In this document: positions 5,865 through 10,642 of the stretch, in pieces | Layout: each line of letters opens with the position of its first letter | Position numbering within the stretch: position 1 is the first letter of the stretch | Origin: Scatomorpha merdavium | GTDB lineage: Bacteria; Bacillota; Clostridia; Oscillospirales; Oscillospiraceae | Assembly (NCBI GenBank): GCA_018711415.1 | Contig: DVIJ01000099.1 | Location: 1-10,642 of the forward strand | Length of the DNA: 10,642 nucleotides | Direction of reading: 5' to 3' | Program-made: the position numbers and the translations under genes | Notes under the pieces: model-generated | The model's input: the letters and a program-made list of their open reading frames with translations, nothing else | What the model was told of the DNA's origin: nothing | The model's database searches: none

Positions 5865-6701
5865 ATGGACTCGATCAAAGTCAAAAACTTCATAATTCTG
5901 GTGCTCGTGATAGTGAACACCGTACTGCTGGCAGTCATACTCACAGACAGCGCGCGGGGGACGGAGCTCAGACGGGAAGCTGTCGAAGGCGCTGTACAAT
6001 TGCTGAGCGAATATGGCATCAGCGTTTCAGATGACGCGCAGCTTGGCGAGCGCAGTCTGAGCGTATATACTGTCACGCGCAGCGAAGAGAGCGAGCGCGC
6101 GACGGCGGAGGCGCTTTTGGGCGAGGTCAGCATGACGGACCGCGGCGGCGGCATCATGTACTATAGCAGCCCGATGGGAGAAATGACTTTCAGGGCCACC
6201 GGCGGTGTGGACTTGCAGTATTACGGCATCACCGCCCCGAAAAGCGACGACCCGGAAAAGACGGCGCTGGAGATGGCAAAGAAACTGGGAGTGACCGTCC
6301 AGAACTCGGAGGACAGCGTGTCGGTCAGCGTGAAAGAGGACGACTCGACAGTCGTAGAGGTGTGCTGTTCCTTCATGGGGGCGCAGGTAGTGAATTGCCG
6401 GCTGAGCTTCACATTCAAATATGGCAAGCTCCTGAGCCTGAGCGGTACTAGGCCGCTCAGCGAAGTCACGTCCGAGAGCATGACAAATGTCATCGACGTG
6501 CCGACCGTGCTGATGCGTTTTATCGAGCTGACGCAGGAAAAAGGCCATGTTTGCAGCGTGCTGGAGCAGTTGGAGCTTTGCTTTTTGCAGAGTTCATCGG
6601 CCTCCGGCGGCGGCAGCCTGAGTCCGGTGTGGCGCATTTCAACGGACACGGGCGACTTCTATATCAATGCTCAAACAGGGAAAGAGGAGTCGGTCAGCTA
6701 A
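5865..6701 (+). CDS. YycI-like (WalI) membrane-anchored regulatory protein
   Basis: The 278-aa length is almost that of Bacillus YycI (about 280 aa). The N-terminus MDSIKVKNFIILVLVIVN fits the YycI pattern of a short MD-start, a basic patch and then a membrane helix (about residues 8-27). The rest should lie outside the cell. The C-terminal SPVWRISTDTGDFYINAQTG is the kind of strand-turn motif seen at the end of YycI/YycH domains. In Bacillus, YycH and YycI form a complex with WalK and adjust its activity. Spacing is 5 nt after the YycH-like stop, with only a weak AAGG ribosome binding site overlapping that stop, so translational coupling is likely. Specific sequence identity needs a profile search. 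Confidence 0.75.
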   Translation: MDSIKVKNFIILVLVIVNTVLLAVILTDSARGTELRREAVEGAVQLLSEYGISVSDDAQLGERSLSVYTVTRSEESERATAEALLGEVSMTDRGGGIMYYSSPMGEMTFRATGGVDLQYYGITAPKSDDPEKTALEMAKKLGVTVQNSEDSVSVSVKEDDSTVVEVCCSFMGAQVVNCRLSFTFKYGKLLSLSGTRPLSEVTSESMTNVIDVPTVLMRFIELTQEKGHVCSVLEQLELCFLQSSSASGGGSLSPVWRISTDTGDFYINAQTGKEESVS

Positions 6702-6706
6702 TGCGC

Positions 6707-6735
6707 TTGAATAATTGGCAGCCATGTGTTAAAAT
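6707..6735 (+). promoter_or_regulatory. Internal promoter in front of murA
   Basis: TTGAAT (6707-6712) and TAAAAT (6730-6735) are separated by 17 nt, and TG at 6727-6728 makes the latter an extended -10. The -35 begins 6 nt after the YycI-like stop. A start near 6742 would give a leader of about 80 nt before murA. A second AT-rich block GATAAAATAT (6761-6770) could be a minor -10 but lacks a good -35. This promoter would let murA, walJ and rlmH be expressed apart from walRK. Confidence 0.65.
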
Positions 6736-6785
6736 GATATGTTAGTATGGCGTCCGAAGGGATAAAATATCTGTAAACTCTATCC

Positions 6786-6805
6786 GGCGGCACGCGCGTG
6801 GCGCC
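6786..6805. repeat. Imperfect GC-rich palindrome in the murA leader
   Basis: GGCGG-CACGC and GCGTG-GCGCC form a 20-bp near-perfect inverted repeat, with one mismatched pair at 6790/6801. The central ten bases CACGCGCGTG are a perfect palindrome. Flanking TCCG (6783-6786) and CGGA (6808-6811) could extend pairing in RNA. It ends 5 nt before the AAGGTGA ribosome binding site (6811-6817) of murA. It has no T-run, so it is not a terminator. It could be an operator or a leader hairpin. Confidence 0.55.
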
Positions 6806-6823
6806 CACGGAAGGTGAGATTAT

Positions 6824-8125
6824 TTGGATAAATATGTAATCAAGGGCGGCAAGCCTTTATATGGCGAAGTGGAGGTAAGCGGCGCAAAAAACGCTGCCGT
6901 GGCGATAATCCCGGCTGCCCTGATGGTCAACGGGACCTGCCGCCTGGAGAATATACCCCAGATAAGCGACGCGGATATGCTCATGACGATCCTCGAGCAC
7001 CTGGGCGCGAAGATAAAGCTCGTGAACAGGAATGCTGTGGATATCGACTGCACGGACGTCCGGTATACGGACGCGCCGTATGACCTTATGCGCAAGATCC
7101 GCGCGTCCTACTATCTTATCGGCGCAATGCTGGGGCGTTTTGGAGCCGCAAAGACGACGATGCCCGGCGGCTGCAACTTTGGAGTAAGGCCCATAGACCA
7201 GCACATCAAGGGCATGACCGCGCTGGGCGCGGATGTTGAGGTATCGGGCGGCTTCGTCTATGCCAAGGCGATAGACGGCAAGCTGCACGGGACGCGGATA
7301 TATCTGGACAAGGTCTCCGTGGGAGCAACGATGAATATAATCCTGGCGGCGTCCATGGCGCGCGGCAGGACTGTCATAGAAAACGCGGCCAAGGAGCCGC
7401 ATATCGTCGACTTGGCGAACTTTTTGAACTCGATGGGCGCGGATGTGCGCGGCGCGGGTACCGATTCCGTCAAGATAAACGGCGCGGATAGTCTCCACGG
7501 CGGGACGTATACGATAATCCCGGACCAGATAGAGGCCGGGACGTATATGGTCGCTGCGGCGGCGGCGGGCGGCGAGGTCAAGATAAACAACGTCATACCG
7601 CGCCACCTCGAGTCTATCTCCGCCAAACTGCGCGAGATGGGCGTCACGGTCATCGCGGGCGAGGACTCGGTGACGGTCAAGAGCTCGGGCAGGCTGCGCA
7701 AAGTAAATATAAAGACCATGCCGTATCCCGGCTTCCCGACGGATATGCAGCCGCAGTTCGCGGCGGCGCTTTGCCTTGCCGGCGGCATGAGCACAATAAC
7801 GGAGGGCATCTACGACAACCGCTTCAAATACCTGACGGAGCTGCGCAAGATGGGCGCACAGGTGCAGGTAGACGGGCGTACCGCTCTCATAGAGGGCGTG
7901 GACAAGCTCTGCGGCGCACCCGTGGCTGCCTGCGACTTGCGCGCGGGCGCGGCGATGGTCATTGCCGGCCTCAGCGCCGAGGGGACGACGGAAGTCGAGG
8001 ACGTACACTATATCGAGCGCGGCTATGAGAACCTTGTCGGCAAGCTGCGCGGCCTGGGCGCGGACATCGCGCTTGTCCACTCCCCGGATGAGCCTGAGAG
8101 GGTCAAGGCGGCGAACGCGGGCTGA
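6824..8125 (+). CDS. murA: UDP-N-acetylglucosamine 1-carboxyvinyltransferase MurA
   Basis: MurA transfers enolpyruvate from PEP to UDP-GlcNAc, the first committed step of cytoplasmic peptidoglycan precursor synthesis. The 433-aa length is normal for the family. Key sites are visible: K22/N23 in SGAKNAA, the catalytic cysteine C117 in MPGGCNFGVRPID (the cysteine form that fosfomycin targets), and D307 in PGFPTDMQPQF. The start is a TTG (6824-6826), supported by AAGGTGA at 6811-6817 and by the usual MurA N-terminus. Alternative ATGs lie too far inside. The gene has its own promoter, and walJ begins 1 nt after its stop. Firmicutes often carry two murA paralogues; which of them this is cannot be decided from the window. 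Confidence 0.97.
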   Translation: MDKYVIKGGKPLYGEVEVSGAKNAAVAIIPAALMVNGTCRLENIPQISDADMLMTILEHLGAKIKLVNRNAVDIDCTDVRYTDAPYDLMRKIRASYYLIGAMLGRFGAAKTTMPGGCNFGVRPIDQHIKGMTALGADVEVSGGFVYAKAIDGKLHGTRIYLDKVSVGATMNIILAASMARGRTVIENAAKEPHIVDLANFLNSMGADVRGAGTDSVKINGADSLHGGTYTIIPDQIEAGTYMVAAAAAGGEVKINNVIPRHLESISAKLREMGVTVIAGEDSVTVKSSGRLRKVNIKTMPYPGFPTDMQPQFAAALCLAGGMSTITEGIYDNRFKYLTELRKMGAQVQVDGRTALIEGVDKLCGAPVAACDLRAGAAMVIAGLSAEGTTEVEDVHYIERGYENLVGKLRGLGADIALVHSPDEPERVKAANAG

Positions 8126-8126
8126 G

Positions 8127-8912
8127 ATGCGGATATCTGTTTTTGCCAGCGGCTCCACCGGCAACTGCACTCTGGTGCAGGCGGGCGGAGAGCGGCTGCT
8201 GATTGACGCGGGCATTTCGCTCCGGCGCATGTGCGCGTTCCTGGCGGGGGAGGGGATTTCCCCCTCGGAGCTGAGCTGCGTGCTCATCACACACGAACAC
8301 ACCGACCACATATCCGGCCTCGACATGCTCACAAAAAAGCACGGGACCAAGGTCGTGGCGCCCAGGACCGTGGCGGCGCGGCTGAGGGGAATGTTGCCCG
8401 GCGTCGAGGACTACATAGAGGTTATCAGGGCGGGGGAGAGTTTCCACATAGGTGAGGCCGAAGTCCGCGCCTTCCGCACCCTGCACGATACGGACGAGAG
8501 CGTGGGCTACAGGATAGAGGCTGAAAGCAGCTTCGGCCTGTGTACGGACCTCGGCTGCCTGACGGACGAGGTGCTTGAGGCGATGTCGGGCGTGGAGCTG
8601 GCGGTCATTGAGTCCAACTACGACGAAAGGATGTTGTGCGACGGGCCGTACCCCGTGTATCTGAAACGCAGGATACTTTCCGGACACGGGCATTTGTCCA
8701 ATGATGAGGCCGGAAAACTGGCGGTCCACCTGGCGCGCAACGGTGCCCAAAGCCTGATACTGGGCCATCTGAGCCGGGAAAACAACCGGCCGGAGCTGGC
8801 GCTGAACGCCGTAAGGACCGCGCTCAGGGAGGCAGGGGAGAACCTGCGGCTCGCTGCCGCGCCGCCCTTAGGAGTTGTGCGCATGGAGGCGCTGGAACGA
8901 TGCCGGGCCTGA
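8127..8912 (+). CDS. walJ: WalJ (YycJ)-type metallo-beta-lactamase fold hydrolase
   Basis: This 261-aa protein matches the YycJ/WalJ family in length (about 264 aa) and motifs. It begins with ISVFASGSTGNCTLV, and the metal site H56-E-H58-T-D60-H61 is complete. Further metal ligands are likely the H of RTLHDTD and the D of LCTDLG, and late histidines occur in SGHGHLSN and LGHLSREN. The family is linked to the Wal operon and to 5'-exonuclease or DNA repair roles in Bacillus, but its exact substrate is unsettled. The ATG at 8127 is 1 nt after the murA stop with no strong ribosome binding site, so it is probably coupled to murA. Upstream in-frame codons would extend back into murA without family resemblance. 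It overlaps rlmH by 13 nt. Confidence 0.92.
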   Translation: MRISVFASGSTGNCTLVQAGGERLLIDAGISLRRMCAFLAGEGISPSELSCVLITHEHTDHISGLDMLTKKHGTKVVAPRTVAARLRGMLPGVEDYIEVIRAGESFHIGEAEVRAFRTLHDTDESVGYRIEAESSFGLCTDLGCLTDEVLEAMSGVELAVIESNYDERMLCDGPYPVYLKRRILSGHGHLSNDEAGKLAVHLARNGAQSLILGHLSRENNRPELALNAVRTALREAGENLRLAAAPPLGVVRMEALERCRA

Positions 8913-9367
8913 CGTTTATTTTTGTCGGCAGGATGCGGGAACGGCATTATACCGCAGCGTTCGAGGAATACTTCAAGCGGCTCGGCGCTTTTGGGAAGCC
9001 GGAGCTCAGGGAGATAGCAGAAGAGCGCCTCCCGGAGCAGCCCTCCGAGCGCGAGATCGCTCAGGCGCTCAAACGTGAGGCTGCGGAGATACTCAAGGCC
9101 GTGCCGAAGGGCGCTTATACAGTCGCGCTTTGCGTGGAGGGCAAGGCAATGTCCAGCGAGGAGCTTGCTCAAGCCCTGGAAGGGCAGGCAAGGCTCTGCT
9201 TTATCATCGGCGGCTCGTTTGGACTGGACGAGTCTGTAAAAGCTGCCGCGGACCTGCGGCTTTCGATGTCAAGGATGACCTTCCCGCATCACCTTGCTCG
9301 GGTGATGCTTGCGGAACAAGTCTACAGGGCGTTCACCATCCAGAACGGCGGACGCTATCACAAGTGA
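8900..9367 (+). CDS. rlmH: 23S rRNA (pseudouridine1915-N3)-methyltransferase RlmH
   Basis: RlmH methylates pseudouridine 1915 in helix 69 of 23S rRNA using S-adenosylmethionine. The product is 155 aa, close to the usual 155-160 aa. SPOUT-fold hallmarks are FIIGGSFGL (about residues 94-102, the SAM-binding knot) and the C-terminal RMTFPHHLARVMLAEQVYRAF...RYHK signature that ends the protein. The ATG at 8900 lies inside the walJ reading frame, 10 nt after GGAGG (8885-8889). rlmH also lies close to the wal genes in Bacillus and Staphylococcus, so the neighbourhood is conserved. Confidence 0.96.
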   Translation: MPGLTFIFVGRMRERHYTAAFEEYFKRLGAFGKPELREIAEERLPEQPSEREIAQALKREAAEILKAVPKGAYTVALCVEGKAMSSEELAQALEGQARLCFIIGGSFGLDESVKAAADLRLSMSRMTFPHHLARVMLAEQVYRAFTIQNGGRYHK

Positions 9368-9381
9368 GGGGGATACAGTCA

Positions 9382-9702
9382 GTGGAGGGGCACAAGCTAG
9401 ACTGGGCACGCGATCTGCCCGGAAAAATGGCAAAAAGATGGCCGAAGGACGAGAATGGGGAGTATGTCGCCGCGGCGTTTCTGACCACCTGCTCCCAGCT
9501 CGACATGGGCGACGCCATCGTTACTGGGATGCTGGACTCCTTTGACATCCCGTATGTTAAGAAATTCCCGCATTACGGCGGTTTTGGCAATCTCATGCTG
9601 GGCGTGAGCGCGGAGGGACTGGATATCTTCGTGCCGGAGACTATGCTTGAGGACGCTAGGAACATACTTGAAGGAGAGTCAGAAGATGAAGAGGAGCTAT
9701 AA
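9382..9702 (+). CDS. Small DUF2007-like protein (putative signal-transducing)
   Basis: This protein of about 106 aa resembles DUF2007 proteins, whose function is poorly known. The middle region TCSQLDMGDAIVTGMLDSFDIPYV is the typical strand, helix, 'GIPYV' strand pattern of a small alpha-beta (ferredoxin-like) fold. VSAEGLDIFVPETMLEDARNIL matches the usual closing 'VLVPEEDLEEARELL' segment. The tail is very acidic. The best start is GTG at 9382, 9 nt after AGGGGG (9367-9372). GTG at 9364 or ATG at 9427 are alternatives. It has no signal peptide. The downstream sugar-phosphate mutase gene overlaps its end by 17 nt, and rlmH lies 14 nt upstream. Confidence 0.75.
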   Translation: MEGHKLDWARDLPGKMAKRWPKDENGEYVAAAFLTTCSQLDMGDAIVTGMLDSFDIPYVKKFPHYGGFGNLMLGVSAEGLDIFVPETMLEDARNILEGESEDEEEL

Positions 9703-10642
9703 GGAAGAATACCAGTATTGGCTGGACAGCCCCGCGCTCGGCGAAGAGGAGTGGAAAGAGCTCTCTTCGATAGCCGAGGACGAGAAAGAGATAGAAAGCC
9801 GCTTCTTTGCGCCCCTGGAGTTTGGCACGGCCGGCCTGCGCGGCGTGATGGCTACCGGGCTCAACAGAATGAACATCCACGTCATCCGCTGGGCCACCCA
9901 AGCCTTTGCAACAGTCGTCAAGGCCGAGGGCGAGGAGGCCTGCAAGAAGGGCGTGGTCATCTGCTACGACTGCCGTCTCAACAGCGAGAAGTTTGCCCGT
10001 GAAGCCGCGGGCGTGATGGCCGCCAACGGTATCCGTGTGCGCATCTTCGACGCGCTGCGGCCCACGCCGGAGCTTTCCTTCGCCGTTATCCACTACGGCG
10101 CCACGGCGGGCATCAACATCACCGCCAGCCACAACCCGAGAGAGTATAACGGCTACAAGGTCTATTGGTCCGACGGCGCTCAGCTGCCCCCGCAGCACGC
10201 CGCTGCCGTCGCTGAGGAGATGTCGAAGATAGACATTTTCCACGACGTGAAGCGCCTGAGCTTTGACGAGGCCATGGCTTCCGGCCTGGTCGAGGTAATA
10301 GGCGCTGAGACTGACGAGGCCTTCCTCGAGAATGTCATGGCCATGTCGATAAACAAGGCCGTGGTCGAGAAGGTCGCGGACGAGTTCAAGATAGTCTATA
10401 CGCCCTTCCACGGTGCGGGCTACAAGCTGGTGCCGGAGGCGCTGAAGCGCCTGGGCGTCAAGCACCTGTACGCCGAGCCGAAGCAGATGGTCATAGACGG
10501 CAACTTCCCGACTGTCGTCAGCCCCAACCCGGAAAACCCGGAGGGCTTCTACCTGGCGGTGGACCTCGCCAAGCAGGTCGGCAGCGACCTCATCATCGGT
10601 ACCGACCCGGATTCGGACCGCGTCGGCACGATGGTCCGCGGC
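9686..10642 (+). CDS. Phosphoglucomutase/phosphomannomutase family protein, 3' end outside window
   Basis: Phosphohexomutases interconvert hexose 6- and 1-phosphates through a phosphoserine enzyme. The first 319 codons are present, and the reading frame is still open at the window end. The N-terminal acceptor region FGTAGLRG, the phosphoserine loop TASHNPREYNGYK and the metal-binding loop GTDPDSDRVG are all intact. The first 40 residues and the domain spacing fit the long (about 560-580 aa) Firmicutes PgcA-like phospho-sugar mutases rather than the shorter GlmM. The ATG at 9686 is preceded by AGGAG (9672-9676). It overlaps the DUF2007-like gene. Glucose 1-phosphate from this enzyme can feed wall teichoic acid or polysaccharide precursors, so it fits the wall-related context. 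Substrate is inferred. Confidence 0.93.
   Translation, partial: MKRSYKEEYQYWLDSPALGEEEWKELSSIAEDEKEIESRFFAPLEFGTAGLRGVMATGLNRMNIHVIRWATQAFATVVKAEGEEACKKGVVICYDCRLNSEKFAREAAGVMAANGIRVRIFDALRPTPELSFAVIHYGATAGINITASHNPREYNGYKVYWSDGAQLPPQHAAAVAEEMSKIDIFHDVKRLSFDEAMASGLVEVIGAETDEAFLENVMAMSINKAVVEKVADEFKIVYTPFHGAGYKLVPEALKRLGVKHLYAEPKQMVIDGNFPTVVSPNPENPEGFYLAVDLAKQVGSDLIIGTDPDSDRVGTMVRG

Noticed and set aside
7962..8126. Extension of WalJ upstream into murA
   Set aside because: The extra residues come from the murA reading frame region and do not resemble the family. The conserved N-terminus begins at ATG 8127.
6857..8350. Open frame of 497 codons on the minus strand, antisense to murA and walJ
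   Set aside because: Same cause. The plus strand has clear MurA and WalJ catalytic motifs, and the antisense translation has no recognisable domain.

Overview
The window looks like a chromosomal core region of a GC-rich member of the Clostridia, probably Oscillospiraceae or a close relative. The reasons are a WalRK-type two-component operon with YycH-like, YycI-like and WalJ (YycJ) genes, which is a Firmicutes hallmark; AGGAGG-type ribosome binding sites; short overlapping genes; and frequent AUA isoleucine codons despite the high GC. The taxon is an inference. I see no phage, transposon, CRISPR, toxin-antitoxin or defence genes.

Left part, minus strand (33-1513): a trans-translation cluster. 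A consensus-like promoter drives smpB, a cyclophilin-type peptidyl-prolyl isomerase gene overlaps it by 4 nt, and a one-piece tmRNA gene (ssrA) follows about 40 nt later, ending in a long intrinsic terminator. I find no convincing promoter directly in front of ssrA, so tmRNA may be cut from a transcript shared with smpB. The SmpB protein and its RNA partner are therefore encoded together.

Middle (1530-1895): a small minus-strand orphan gene of 78 codons, divergent from the main operon. Both sides have recognisable promoters.

Right part, plus strand (1893 to the end): a dense gene train. It runs Nudix ADP-ribose pyrophosphatase, walR, walK, a YycH-like and a YycI-like membrane-anchored regulator, murA, walJ, rlmH, a small DUF2007-like gene, and a phosphoglucomutase/phosphomannomutase gene cut by the window end. 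Most junctions overlap or lie within about 10 nt. The exception is the 122-nt gap before murA, which holds an internal promoter and an imperfect GC-rich palindrome. WalRK controls cell-wall turnover in Firmicutes, MurA makes the first committed peptidoglycan precursor, and phosphohexomutases feed wall-polymer precursors, so the layout ties a wall-sensing regulator to wall synthesis.

No clearly new biological system is visible. The points most worth checking are the smpB-PPIase-ssrA arrangement, the murA leader, the PAS-less WalK, the divergent YycH/YycI pair, the Nudix-walR coupling and the unidentified 78-codon gene.
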